Assembly: GCA_963925895.1 (NCBI GenBank)
Contig: CAWUVH010000010.1
Location: forward strand, 36,512-100,511
Direction of reading: 5' to 3'
DNA length: 64,000 bases
DNA from: Eutrophovita sp913057845
GTDB lineage: Bacteria > Pseudomonadota > Gammaproteobacteria > Burkholderiales > Eutrophovitaceae
A program made the translations under genes and the position numbers. The notes under the pieces are model-generated. The model saw nothing but the letters and a program-made list of their open reading frames with translations, did not search any database and had not been told where the DNA came from. Each line of letters starts with the position of its first letter. Within the stretch, counting starts at the first letter, position 1. This document shows, piece by piece, positions 35,470 to 43,450 of this stretch.

Positions 35470-36501
35470 CTAAGCGCTTAGGGACCAGCGTGGTTTGATG
35501 TCAAATGGATTCGGACCCGTAATGCCTTCCGAAATTTTTAGAGCCCCAACGAGGGCGACCATCGCTCCGTTGTCCGTGCAAAATTCAACGGGCGGATAGT
35601 ACACTTTAAAGCCTTGTTTTTTTGCTTGTTGGTTTACTTTTCTGCGTAACTCAGAGTTTGCGCCGACTCCTCCCGCGATGACTAGAGATTTGGATTCGTT
35701 AAGACGGAGCGCGCGACAACATTTCTGTGTCAGCACCTCAGTGACAGATTCCTGAAAACTTGCTGAAATGTCTGCTTTGAGAGTGCTAGAAGCCATGACT
35801 TTTTGGGCGTCGAGTTTGTGAACTAACTGTGCGACTGCCGTTTTAAGGCCGCTGAAGCTGAAGTCGAGATCGGGCCTATTGAGCATGGGTTTGGGTAACG
35901 GATATTTAAAGGCATCGCCAGTCTCTGCAAGTTTTGAGAGTAAGGCCCCACCCGGGTAGGGTAAACCCATGATCTTCGCTGTCTTGTCGAAAGCCTCACC
36001 GGCAGCGTCATCCCGCGTGTCACCTTGAATGATATAACTACCAATACCGTCGACTTGAATGAGCTGAGTGTGCCCCCCAGAGACCAGTAAGGCTACGAAC
36101 GGGAATTCAAGTTCGGGGTTGCTCAGGAGAGGAGATAGTAAGTGGGCTTCAAGATGATGTACCCCAATAACTGGTTTATTGAGGGCATAACCCAAGGCAT
36201 TTGCAACGGTTGTGCCTACAAGTAATGCGCCAGAGAGCCCTGGACCTCGAGTATAAGCTATTGTATTAATTGAATTTATAGTTATATTTGTTTCATCAAG
36301 CAGATCCTGGATGAGTGGCAGTAACTTGCGCACATGGTCTCGAGAGGCTAGCTCTGGGACGACACCTCCGTACTCAGCGTGCAGATGCACTTGCGAATAC
36401 AATTTGTGTCCTTTTAAGCCTTCGATAGTGTGATAGAGCGCAACGCCAGTTTCATCGCATGAAGTCTCAATCCCCAGTACCAGCATTGGTTTCGCTGTCA
36501 C
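35470..36501 (-). CDS. tsaD: tRNA N6-threonylcarbamoyltransferase TsaD
   Basis: TsaD makes t6A37 in ANN-decoding tRNAs together with TsaB, TsaC and TsaE. It starts MLVLGIETSCDETG, the ASKHA phosphate loop. The metal-binding HLEAH is at about 120-124, SGGHTQL follows, and CTDNGAM near the end gives the last metal-ligand aspartate. The GTG at 36501 gives 343 residues; an ATG five codons later is equally acceptable. It is divergent from rpsU, the arrangement seen across proteobacteria. Confidence 0.97.
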   Translation of the reverse strand: MTAKPMLVLGIETSCDETGVALYHTIEGLKGHKLYSQVHLHAEYGGVVPELASRDHVRKLLPLIQDLLDETNITINSINTIAYTRGPGLSGALLVGTTVANALGYALNKPVIGVHHLEAHLLSPLLSNPELEFPFVALLVSGGHTQLIQVDGIGSYIIQGDTRDDAAGEAFDKTAKIMGLPYPGGALLSKLAETGDAFKYPLPKPMLNRPDLDFSFSGLKTAVAQLVHKLDAQKVMASSTLKADISASFQESVTEVLTQKCCRALRLNESKSLVIAGGVGANSELRRKVNQQAKKQGFKVYYPPVEFCTDNGAMVALVGALKISEGITGPNPFDIKPRWSLSA

Positions 36502-36525
36502 AACAACATCCTATTCTTCAGTTAT

Positions 36526-36555
36526 TTGCATATTAGGGGGAAACTTTGGTAAACT
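36526..36555 (+). promoter_or_regulatory. Probable rpsU operon promoter
   Basis: TTGCAT (36526-36531) and TAAACT (36550-36555) are 18 bases apart. The discriminator after the -10 is G+C-rich (CTCGCCCC), as in promoters sensitive to ppGpp. It lies in the tsaD-rpsU divergent gap, with a leader of about 45 bases before rpsU. Confidence 0.5.
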
Positions 36556-36608
36556 CTCGCCCCTTCGCCGGATAATCCAGCGCAACTATACAGATTAAAT
36601 ATTTATAT

Positions 36609-36821
36609 ATGCCAATTGTACGACTTAAAGAGAATGAGCCATTTGAGGTGGCGATGAGACGGTTCAAGAGAACTGTTGAAAAGACTGGTTTATTGACCGA
36701 GCTTCGTGCGAGAGAGTTCTATGAAAAACCAACCGCTGAGCGAAAGCGTAAACATGCAGCGGCAGTCAAGCGACATCACAAAAGAATTCGTAGCCAGATG
36801 TTGCCTCCAAAGATGTTCTAG
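36609..36821 (+). CDS. rpsU: 30S ribosomal protein S21
   Basis: S21 is a small, very basic protein that helps mRNA binding by the 30S subunit. The 70 residues show PIVRLKENEPFEVAMRRFKR and the EFYEKPTAERKRK block of the family, ending in a basic tail. It heads the macromolecular-synthesis group rpsU, yqeY, dnaG, rpoD. A strong terminator follows directly, so downstream genes may need read-through or their own promoters. Confidence 0.97.
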   Translation: MPIVRLKENEPFEVAMRRFKRTVEKTGLLTELRAREFYEKPTAERKRKHAAAVKRHHKRIRSQMLPPKMF

Positions 36822-36850
36822 TCACAGTCCATCTTTAGCGGTAATTTGAG

Positions 36851-36888
36851 ACGGTGCATCGCTAAGCGTGCACCGTTTTTGTTTTTTT
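36851..36888 (+). terminator. Rho-independent terminator or attenuator after rpsU
   Basis: ACGGTGCA (36851-36858) and TGCACCGT (36869-36876) form a perfect 8-bp stem with a 10-base loop, followed by TTTTGTTTTTTT. It sits 30 bases after the rpsU stop and resembles the partial terminator between rpsU and dnaG in E. coli, which sets their different expression levels. Confidence 0.9.
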
Positions 36889-36957
36889 GGGTAAGAGTTT
36901 GTGTCGTATTGGGTGACAATTTTGTTGTGTGTTGATTGAATTCGAGGAGGTAGTCTA

Positions 36958-37401
36958 ATGAGTATGAAATCTCAAATTGAACAAGATATTCGAAGTGCAA
37001 TGAAAGCTAGGAGCGAAGTTCAGCTCTCTACGCTCAGGATGCTTATGGCTGCATTGAAGCAACAAGAAATTGATCGCAGGGTGCAGTTGAGTGATGGGGA
37101 AGTAGTCGCAATTATTGAAAAAATGATCAAACAACGCAAAGAGTCTAAACGTATTTATCAGGAAGCAGGCAGAGGAGAGCTTGCTGACAGGGAGCAAGCA
37201 GAGCTGACTATTCTGATGACGTACTTGCCGCAGCAGTTGAGTGAAGATGAGATGAGAGGCGCAGTAGGGGCCGCTATTGCGACTGCGAAGGCTGAGGGGC
37301 CTAAAGACATGGGTAAGGTGATGGGGCTATTGAAGTCCGAATTGTCAGGCAAGGCTGATTTTTCGGTAATTTCGGTTCTTGTTAAGGAATTGCTCTCATA
37401 G
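36958..37401 (+). CDS. yqeY: GatB/YqeY domain protein
   Basis: The 147-residue YqeY proteins resemble the tail domain of the GatB subunit of the tRNA-dependent amidotransferase, but their own role is unclear. Family signs are RTLRMLMAALKQQEID-like STLRMLMAALKQQEID, the VIEKMIKQRKES helix, YLPQQLSEDEM and GPKDMGKVMGLL. GAGGAGG lies before two possible ATGs (36958 and 36964). It is inserted between rpsU and dnaG as in most beta- and gammaproteobacteria. Confidence 0.93.
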   Translation: MSMKSQIEQDIRSAMKARSEVQLSTLRMLMAALKQQEIDRRVQLSDGEVVAIIEKMIKQRKESKRIYQEAGRGELADREQAELTILMTYLPQQLSEDEMRGAVGAAIATAKAEGPKDMGKVMGLLKSELSGKADFSVISVLVKELLS

Positions 37402-37515
37402 CCGAATGGCTGATACCCCTTAAGTTGAGGTTGTTACCTTGGCTATCCTTGGTTCTTGCTCAGTGGTGAGAATTTGAGTAACTGCATATGCTAATTACGT
37501 GATAATTTGGCGTAC

Positions 37516-39306
37516 ATGATCCCACAAACCTTCATTGATGAACTGTTAAACCGCGTTGACATTGTTGACGTTATAGAGAAGTTCGTGCCGTTAAAACGAA
37601 GTGGGGCGAACTTGTCAGCGTGTTGCCCTTTTCACGAAGAAAAAACACCCTCTTTTACCGTGAGCCAACAAAAGCAGTTTTATCACTGTTTTGGGTGTGG
37701 TGTACACGGTTCGGCACTATCTTTTCTCATGGAGCAGCAGGGCTTGGGCTTTATCGATGCGGTTGAAGATCTTGCTGCGCGTGTAGGCATGACGGTGCCA
37801 AGAGATCAGCGGAGTGACAACGACGAGCAGAGAAAAAACTCTCAAGAGTATTTTTTGACTACTAGTCGCGCGGCAAGTCACTATAAACGATGTCTTAAAG
37901 ATGCACCCGAGGCCATTAAGTATCTAAAGGCAAGAGGTATTGATGGTGGTGTTGCGGCCAAGTTTTTAGTGGGTTATTCGAGTGAAGATTGGCAAGAACT
38001 CAAGCATGAATTCACAGACTACGATGAATCTGCCACGTTGATGGAAGCGGGTCTTGTCAATGAGAAGGATGGTCGTCGTTATGATCGTTTCCGAGGCAGA
38101 ATTATTTTCCCAATCAGGGATTTCCGAGGGCGCGTGATTGCTTTTGGGGGGCGTGTGATTGAGAAGGGAGAGCCTAAATACTTGAACTCTCCTGAGACTC
38201 CCTTTTTTCATAAAGGGAAAGAGGTTTACGGATTCTGGGAATCGCGACATTCCATCAGGCAGGAGCAGCGTATCGTGGTTGTCGAAGGTTATATGGATGT
38301 TGTGGCCCTTCATCAGAATGGAATAACTTACTCGGTTGCGACCTTAGGTACTGCCGTGACCGAATATCAAGTTGGACGGTTGCTTAAACAGTGTTCTGAT
38401 TTGATATTTTGTTTCGATGGTGATTTGGCTGGGCGTAAGGCCGCATTGAGAGCGTTGGAAAGCGGCCTTGGGCAGGTTGAAGATGGGAGCAAAATTTCGT
38501 TTCTTTTTCTTCCGGAGGGTGAGGACCCAGACAGCTTTGTGAGGTCTCAGGGACGTGAAGTTTTTGAGCGCAACATTGCTCAGGCTACTCCGATGTCTGA
38601 TTTTCTAATCAATGATCTAACCCGTCAGTCGGGAAATTTGGATTCCGTAGAAGGTAAATCCAAACTGGCATCTCTTTTTAAGCCTGTCGTGGCTCGAGTG
38701 AAGGCGCCTATGATTCGAAAGTTATTGATTGAAAGAGTCTCAGCGTTGACCGGGCTAACTGGCGCAGATTTAGGAGATGTGCCTCAAGCGCAAACATACA
38801 AATCATTCCGACGAGTCCCTGATTCACTAGGGTCGGTTCGATCGCGTGCGACGAGTGCGCCATCAGTGCTTAAACACCTCATCGAGATGTTACTTGTTTT
38901 CCCAGAGTTGGCTCGAAATACTGATAGTGCGCACTTACTTGAAGTGCGTCCAAGCTTACAACAACGTTTCGCCGCCTCAGAATTTGATTTGCTGGCTGAG
39001 TTGCTGGGATTTGCTATGGAACAGTTGAACCAGAGTCAGATAATAGAGCGTTTCCGAGGAACGACTTTTGAAGGTGATGTGGTTAAAGCCTTGAGCTTGG
39101 CACACATTAGGTATCAGGAAGGGAGTATTGATTTCGAGCGCGTGAAAGAGGAGTACAGGCAGGCCTGGGATCAATTAAGCCGTTTGACCCGTTTGAACTT
39201 GCAAAAGGAATTATTATCAAACCGAACGCTTTCGAGTCTTACTGAGGAGGAAAAAGCCCGATATAGAAGTTTAACGCCCTCACAAATAGCCCCGAAAACA
39301 GACTGA
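37516..39306 (+). CDS. dnaG: DNA primase DnaG
   Basis: DnaG makes RNA primers at the fork. The N-terminal CHC2 zinc ribbon has Cys37, His40, Cys58 and Cys61. The RNA polymerase core region with KYLNSPETPFFHKG and the TOPRIM segment VVEGYMDVVALHQ follow, with the catalytic acidic DGDLAGRKA motif. The C-terminal domain that binds DnaB is divergent. ATG at 37516 (596 residues) matches family starts; a TTG three codons upstream is possible. It is followed by rpoD after about 100 bases. Confidence 0.96.
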   Translation: MIPQTFIDELLNRVDIVDVIEKFVPLKRSGANLSACCPFHEEKTPSFTVSQQKQFYHCFGCGVHGSALSFLMEQQGLGFIDAVEDLAARVGMTVPRDQRSDNDEQRKNSQEYFLTTSRAASHYKRCLKDAPEAIKYLKARGIDGGVAAKFLVGYSSEDWQELKHEFTDYDESATLMEAGLVNEKDGRRYDRFRGRIIFPIRDFRGRVIAFGGRVIEKGEPKYLNSPETPFFHKGKEVYGFWESRHSIRQEQRIVVVEGYMDVVALHQNGITYSVATLGTAVTEYQVGRLLKQCSDLIFCFDGDLAGRKAALRALESGLGQVEDGSKISFLFLPEGEDPDSFVRSQGREVFERNIAQATPMSDFLINDLTRQSGNLDSVEGKSKLASLFKPVVARVKAPMIRKLLIERVSALTGLTGADLGDVPQAQTYKSFRRVPDSLGSVRSRATSAPSVLKHLIEMLLVFPELARNTDSAHLLEVRPSLQQRFAASEFDLLAELLGFAMEQLNQSQIIERFRGTTFEGDVVKALSLAHIRYQEGSIDFERVKEEYRQAWDQLSRLTRLNLQKELLSNRTLSSLTEEEKARYRSLTPSQIAPKTD

Positions 39307-39322
39307 GTTAATAAAAACACGA

Positions 39323-39328
39323 TATAAT
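39323..39328 (+). promoter_or_regulatory. Perfect -10 hexamer upstream of rpoD
   Basis: TATAAT at 39323-39328 lies 82 bases before the rpoD ATG, in the dnaG-rpoD gap. No convincing -35 element is found at 16-18 bases upstream, so activity is uncertain. A separate rpoD promoter here is common in relatives. Confidence 0.4.
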
Positions 39329-39410
39329 CCGCTGTTAGCTACAAGGTACATTTTTTAATGCGTTTTGTAGATAGAATTTCCTACGTATTGTTACTTAGAG
39401 GCTAGATTTT

Positions 39411-41375
39411 ATGGTAAGCGGCTCCCTGTCAAAAAAACGAGGCAGAAAGAAAAAAGATAAACAAGCTGAAAGCCAGCAGCCTTTAGATCCGGAACTTCGC
39501 CGCACGCGCCTAAAGACGCTAATAGTTCAAGGCAAGGAGCGAGGGTTTTTGACCTACGCTGAGATCAACGACCATCTACCTGATGATATGTTGCAAACAG
39601 ATCAGCTTGCGACGATCGTCAGCATGATTCATGACATGGGTATCCAAGTTTGTGATGAGGCGCCAGACGCAGAAGCACTGCTTCTGAATGAGAATGCCCC
39701 GCCAGTTGCTGACGAAGACGCAGTAGCTGAGGCAGAACAGGCGCTGTCCACGGTTGATTCTGAGTTTGGCCGTACGACTGATCCGGTCCGCATGTACATG
39801 CGTGAGATGGGCACTGTTGAGCTACTCACTCGCGAGGGTGAAATAGTAATCGCAAAGCGTATTGAGGAAGGGCTAAAGCATATGGTTCAAGCAATTTCAG
39901 CTTGTCCAATGACGATTGACCAATTGCTTGATTTGGCGGAAAAAATTGAGAATGGTGAAGCCAAGATTGATGATGTAGTAGACGGCTTAATTGATCCGGA
40001 TGCTTTAGCCATTGATGAAGCAGAGGAAGACAGCAGCGCAGATGACGTGGTGTCTTCAAAAGAAGCGGGGGATGATGGCGCCGATAACGAGGACGAGGAC
40101 GAGGATGAAGAGGACGATGAAGAGGCGCTAGCAGCTATGCGAGCGGCCAACTTAGAAAAGTTGCGTCAGGATTCATTGGCCCGATTTTCAACGATCAAAG
40201 CCTTAAACACAAAGATGCTTAGAGCGCTTGCACGGGGTGGGCCAACCTCGCCGGCATATCTTAAGCACCAGTCTGATATATCAGAGGAACTTTTGTACAT
40301 ACGCTTTGCTGCGAAACATATTGAGAGTATGTGTGATTCTGTAAAAACTGTGGTGGCTGAGGTCCGGATGTACGAGCGAACCATTATGGACCTGGCTGTT
40401 GATAAAGCGGGCATGCCAAAGTCTCGATTCATTAAAACCTTTCCAGGGCATGAGATTGATGGAGAGTGGGTAGACCGGGAAATGGCGGTGCGTAAGCCCT
40501 ATGTTGAAATTTTAGAACGCATAGCGCCCGATATTCGTGAATGCCAAAAAAACCTTGAGAACATACAAGTTCGTGTCGGCATTCCCTTGACGGCTCTTCG
40601 AGAAATTAGTAAGAAAATGTCGACAGGGGAGGCCAAGTCACGACGGGCAAAGAGAGATATGACCGAGGCCAATTTGAGACTCGTGATATCAATTGCAAAG
40701 AAGTATACAAACCGTGGGCTACAGTTCTTAGATCTAATTCAAGAGGGTAATATTGGGTTGATGAAAGCGGTGGATAAATTTGAGTATCGACGAGGGTACA
40801 AGTTTTCTACTTATGCGACGTGGTGGATACGGCAGGCGATCACTCGATCCATCGCGGATCAGGCTCGAACGATCCGTATCCCGGTTCATATGATTGAGAC
40901 GATCAACAAAATGAATCGTATCTCAAGGCAGATTCTTCAAGAGACCGGCTCGGAGCCAGATCCAGCAACGCTTGCAGAAAAAATGGAAATGCCTGAGGAT
41001 AAAATTCGAAAAATTCTTAAAATATCGAAAGAACCAATCTCGATGGAAACTCCTATCGGAGATGACGAGGATTCGCATTTAGGCGATTTTATTGAGGACA
41101 CAGGAACAATGGCACCGATTGATGCGGCCGTGTATACCAGCTTAAAGGATGCTACCTCTGAAGTTCTAGACACTCTGACTTCTCGAGAGGCAAAGGTTTT
41201 GCGCATGCGTTTTGGTATTGAAATGTCTACGGATCATACTTTGGAAGATGTCGGGAAGCAGTTCGATGTGACTCGAGAACGGATCAGACAAATTGAGGCG
41301 AAGGCGCTGAGAAAGCTTCGTCATCCATCACGTTCTGAGCGACTAAAGAGCTTTACGGATGGCGACAATGGTTAG
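39411..41375 (+). CDS. rpoD: RNA polymerase primary sigma factor RpoD (sigma-70)
   Basis: This is the housekeeping sigma factor. It starts with a lysine-rich MVSGSLSKKRGRKKK stretch and region 1.1 (about 25-100), then region 1.2 with TDPVRMYMREMG. The non-conserved region before region 2 contains a very acidic run at about 215-240. Region 2 holds NLRLVISIAKKY, LDLIQEGNIGLMKAVDKFEY and STYATWWIRQAI for -10 recognition. Region 4.2 has the helix-turn-helix ending RERIRQIEAKALRKL. The 654 residues are typical of proteobacteria. A tRNA gene follows. Confidence 0.98.
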   Translation: MVSGSLSKKRGRKKKDKQAESQQPLDPELRRTRLKTLIVQGKERGFLTYAEINDHLPDDMLQTDQLATIVSMIHDMGIQVCDEAPDAEALLLNENAPPVADEDAVAEAEQALSTVDSEFGRTTDPVRMYMREMGTVELLTREGEIVIAKRIEEGLKHMVQAISACPMTIDQLLDLAEKIENGEAKIDDVVDGLIDPDALAIDEAEEDSSADDVVSSKEAGDDGADNEDEDEDEEDDEEALAAMRAANLEKLRQDSLARFSTIKALNTKMLRALARGGPTSPAYLKHQSDISEELLYIRFAAKHIESMCDSVKTVVAEVRMYERTIMDLAVDKAGMPKSRFIKTFPGHEIDGEWVDREMAVRKPYVEILERIAPDIRECQKNLENIQVRVGIPLTALREISKKMSTGEAKSRRAKRDMTEANLRLVISIAKKYTNRGLQFLDLIQEGNIGLMKAVDKFEYRRGYKFSTYATWWIRQAITRSIADQARTIRIPVHMIETINKMNRISRQILQETGSEPDPATLAEKMEMPEDKIRKILKISKEPISMETPIGDDEDSHLGDFIEDTGTMAPIDAAVYTSLKDATSEVLDTLTSREAKVLRMRFGIEMSTDHTLEDVGKQFDVTRERIRQIEAKALRKLRHPSRSERLKSFTDGDNG

Positions 41376-41403
41376 TAAGCTAGTCGTGTCTTAGAGTTTT
41401 CAT

Positions 41404-41480
41404 GGGCCTGTAGCTCAGCTGGTTAGAGCAGAGGACTCATAATCCTTTGGTCCCAGGTTCAAATCCTGGTGGGCCCACCA
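41404..41480 (+). tRNA. tRNA with anticodon CAU, probably tRNA-Ile2
   Basis: This is a complete 77-base cloverleaf with encoded CCA. The acceptor stem GGGCCTG pairs with TGGGCCC (two G-U pairs), the D-arm is GCTCAGCTGGTTAGAGC, and the anticodon loop is CTCATAA giving CAU. The T-arm is CCAGGTTCAAATCCTGG. A CAU tRNA after rpoD in related genomes is usually the isoleucine AUA decoder, in which TilS makes lysidine at the wobble base; elongator methionine remains possible. Its 3' end is duplicated downstream (42261-42285). Confidence 0.95.
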
Positions 41481-41518
41481 ATTTGAAAAGCCATTGATTT
41501 CGGTCAGTGGCTTTTTTT
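41456..41518 (+). repeat. Direct repeat, left copy (att-like)
   Basis: This covers the tRNA T-arm, acceptor 3' strand, CCA and terminator. It matches 42261-42324 through the whole stretch, with a few substitutions and a small length change in the hairpin loop. Confidence 0.85.
41486..41518 (+). terminator. Terminator after the CAU tRNA
   Basis: AAAAGCCATTGA (41486-41497) pairs with TCAGTGGCTTTT (41504-41515) through one G-U pair, then a T run. A second, perfectly paired version of the same hairpin occurs at 42291-42323. Confidence 0.88.
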
Positions 41519-41821
41519 ATGTTTGCTTTAAAAGAGATTGTTACAAAATCATGTGTTTTTGAAAAAATTAACACACATATATTAAAGAGAGCGACACCTG
41601 AGGCATGCTTATACATGTGTGGGATAGGTGTGTCCCAGCTGGCACTCCTCAGCCGCAACTTCTTGATTTGAATTAAGTGTCCGCTTATAACTTCCTAAGT
41701 GCTAGAGTTGTCGTGAGACTTTAGGAAGAGCTACACTCTTTTCGACTGTCCAAGGGATATTAACAACATAGAGAATCATCTCTGGACGTAACGAATTTCA
41801 GCCACCAATGTAAGGAAAATA
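41519..41821. other. Non-coding left part of the tRNA-flanked insert
   Basis: No gene is seen in these 303 bases. An imperfect inverted repeat, CTTCCTAAGT (41691-41700) and ACTTTAGGAAG (41718-41728), could form a hairpin. AAGGAAAATA just before 41822 serves as ribosome site for the VOC gene. A reverse-strand frame here is an artefact of the tRNA. Confidence 0.6.
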
Positions 41822-42213
41822 ATGTTCAGTCACGTGATGGTCGGCGCCAATGACCTAGAGTCATCTAGAAGGTTTTACGACGCTGTATTAAACACCTTGG
41901 GAATTCCACCGGGAGTATCAATAACGGCACTCGATATTTCTACCGCACTGCTAAGGGGTCCTTCTCAATCACTAAACCTATCGATGGGCAGCCTGCTACT
42001 CATGCCAATGGTGGAACGATTGGATTTCTTGCTGAGACACCAGAGCAGGTGCATGCTTTTCATGCTGCAGGCATTGCCAATGGCGGAACCACATGCGAAG
42101 AGCCGCCAGGACCAAGAGAAGGACCATTTGGTGCTTTGAATCTAGCTTATCTTCGCGATCCAGCAGGCAATAAGATTTGCGCCCTGCATCGACCTCCTAA
42201 GCCAGCTCAATAA
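41822..42213 (+). pseudogene. VOC (glyoxalase/bleomycin-resistance) family gene, frameshifted
   Basis: The ATG frame starts MFSHVMVGANDLESSRRFYD, a typical VOC first module with a metal-ligand His4, and runs well to about 41910-41925. The homologous reading then continues in another frame: TRYFYRTAKGSFSITKPIDG, HANGGTIGFLAETPEQVHAF and LAYLRDPAGNKICALH, to a TAA at 42211-42213. A single-base indel near 41911-41925 would restore one protein of about 130 residues. The AAGGAAAATA site before the ATG remains good. It lies inside the tRNA-flanked insert. A sequencing or assembly error cannot be excluded. Confidence 0.82.
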
Positions 42214-42260
42214 AATACCCTAATTAAACAGCCGTAACAGCACCTAGTATAATTTGCATT

Positions 42261-42324
42261 GGTTCAAGCCCTGGTGGGCCCACCAAATTGAAAAGCCACT
42301 GATTTTTGAAGTCAGTGGCTTTTG
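42261..42324 (+). repeat. Direct repeat, right copy (att-like)
   Basis: GGTTC to CCACCA (42261-42285) repeats the tRNA 3' end. The following hairpin AAAAGCCACTGA (42291-42302) with TCAGTGGCTTTT (42312-42323) is a perfect 12-bp stem and still looks like a terminator. No tRNA 5' part precedes it. Confidence 0.85.
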
Positions 42325-42414
42325 CGTATCTATTGAGTTGCTGCTGAGATTTTTATAACGGTAACAGCAAGTTGATGCGGTCGACGTCAAATGTGATCCG
42401 GCTCACTAAGTTAC

Positions 42415-42450
42415 AAACAGAGGTTCTTCATTTCAGGAGAACCTCTGTTT
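42415..42450 (-). terminator. Terminator of the small membrane protein gene
   Basis: AAACAGAGGTTCT (42415-42427) and AGAACCTCTGTTT (42438-42450) form a perfect 13-bp stem with a 10-base loop, ending three bases beyond the stop of the reverse-strand gene. T-rich flanks on either strand are short, but it could act in both directions. Confidence 0.8.
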
Positions 42451-42453
42451 CAG

Positions 42454-42768
42454 TTAAGGCTTGAGGCGTTTATAAAGATTTCTCATAATGATCAAGAGTG
42501 CCGCACCTTGTGCCGAGATGGCAATATTTGCGACGATATCCTGTAAGTAAATACCTATTTCTGGGATCTCGGCCAGGACAGTATCAAACATTGTCAGAGC
42601 AACGGCGCTAATGAGCACCCGCACTTGCGCCTCTGATGGCGTGTAGTAGCCAAGAACAAAGCCTGAAATGAGCAACAATAATGCTGCGTAAGGAATGGCT
42701 ACTAGTTCAACGCCAACTAAAATGGCTATAAGTAAGCCTATATATCCAACAATCTTGTCTGTATTCAT
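42454..42768 (-). CDS. Small membrane protein of unknown function
   Basis: I do not recognise the family. The 104 residues have about four hydrophobic segments (7-22, 25-42, 49-64 and 83-95), with acidic residues in the loops and a short basic tail. The ATG is preceded at eight bases by a consensus GGAGG, and a strong hairpin follows the stop, so expression is likely. It stands alone between the tRNA-flanked relic and a gene-free region. The arrangement of helices recalls phage or plasmid accessory membrane proteins, but no function can be assigned. Confidence 0.75.
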   Translation of the reverse strand: MNTDKIVGYIGLLIAILVGVELVAIPYAALLLLISGFVLGYYTPSEAQVRVLISAVALTMFDTVLAEIPEIGIYLQDIVANIAISAQGAALLIIMRNLYKRLKP

Positions 42769-43450
42769 AATGCCTCCGCAGAAGTTTTTGAAATTTAACA
42801 GTCCGCACTAAATAGGTGCATGGTATTTATCCCCTTATTTAAAATTTTTGTCAACATGCACAACATGACAGAGATGACAAATTCTTCTTAAGAGAGACAA
42901 CAAAATAGGGAGGGTAATCCGCAATATATTTAAGTCTGTGAGAGATTAATTCAAGGAAAAATTTGACTACTGATGCCTCCGCATTGCGCTTTATTTTTTT
43001 GCTATGTCTCTGTTTCTGAGAGGCTAATGCAAAGCGCCTTGGACCTAAAGAAAGCATCAATGTTCATGATTTTTTCGTGATAGCGCCGGACTTAATTTAT
43101 TTATTAAAATCATTATGTTTTTTTTTATTACTACTGTAAAATTATGTTTGTGGATCCGCGCTCTTTCGGTGAGAGTGTAGAAATTATTAACATTGTTTGG
43201 TCCCAGTTAATAATTTCTAGCGGATCCACACTTCTAACAATACTTTTCTGTTACGCAAAGTCAAACCGCAACGCACCATTTTCGCGCCTGAAAGCACTAT
43301 TTTGGTTCATGCTTGAGGCGCTAAATTTCGTCCACTCACAGCCCCCATTGGTAATTTAGCGGTGATATCCTAAGTGCGCAGATTGATTTTTGAAAACGCT
43401 GTTATGATCACAAGCCTACAGATCTGGGACTACTACCTAGCGTGAGTACT
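42769..43450. other. Gene-free region with a long palindrome
   Basis: These 680 bases contain only short frames without ribosome sites or recognisable products. The base composition is A+T-rich, especially 43090-43140. The main structure is the compound inverted repeat at 43149-43230. The right end carries the leader of the SUMF1-fold gene. Confidence 0.6.
43149..43230. repeat. Compound inverted repeat (11 + 13 bp arms)
   Basis: TGTGGATCCGC (43149-43159) pairs with GCGGATCCACA (43220-43230), and AGAAATTATTAAC (43179-43191) pairs with GTTAATAATTTCT (43206-43218), both perfectly. The arms are contiguous on the right except for one base, but on the left 19 bases are inserted between them; that insert can fold into a CTCT/AGAG mini-hairpin. 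The terminal loop is 14 bases. It is not a standard terminator, as no T run follows. Confidence 0.9.

Larger units (their letters stand above)
41456..42324 (+). mobile_element. Relic of an element inserted at the CAU tRNA 3' end
   Basis: The last 25 bases of the tRNA (41456-41480) and the following terminator are repeated at 42261-42324, with two mismatches in the 25-base core. Integrases of the tyrosine family often recombine at tRNA T-arms and leave exactly such a direct repeat at the two ends of the insert. The 780 bases between hold one broken VOC-family gene and no integrase. The left copy completes the functional tRNA; the right copy has lost the 5' two-thirds. Simple tandem duplication plus deletion is an alternative origin. 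Confidence 0.6.

Noticed and set aside
39826..40150. Serine- and alanine-rich reverse frames inside rpoD
   Set aside because: They mirror the Asp/Glu codon run of sigma-70 and are composition artefacts.
41437..41658. Reverse frame ending in PPGFEPGTKGL-like residues
   Set aside because: This is the well-known artefact of translating the antisense strand of a tRNA gene.
42851..43060. Reverse 69-codon frame in the gene-free region
   Set aside because: There is no ribosome site, and the composition is basic and serine-rich without recognisable segments.
43179..43218. Integron attC-like site
   Set aside because: The AAC and GTT triplets are at the inner ends of the arms around a 14-base loop, not at the outer ends as in attC, and no integrase or cassette is present.
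43144..43359. 71-codon frame over the compound palindrome
   Set aside because: Most of its first half is the palindrome itself, and no ribosome site precedes it.
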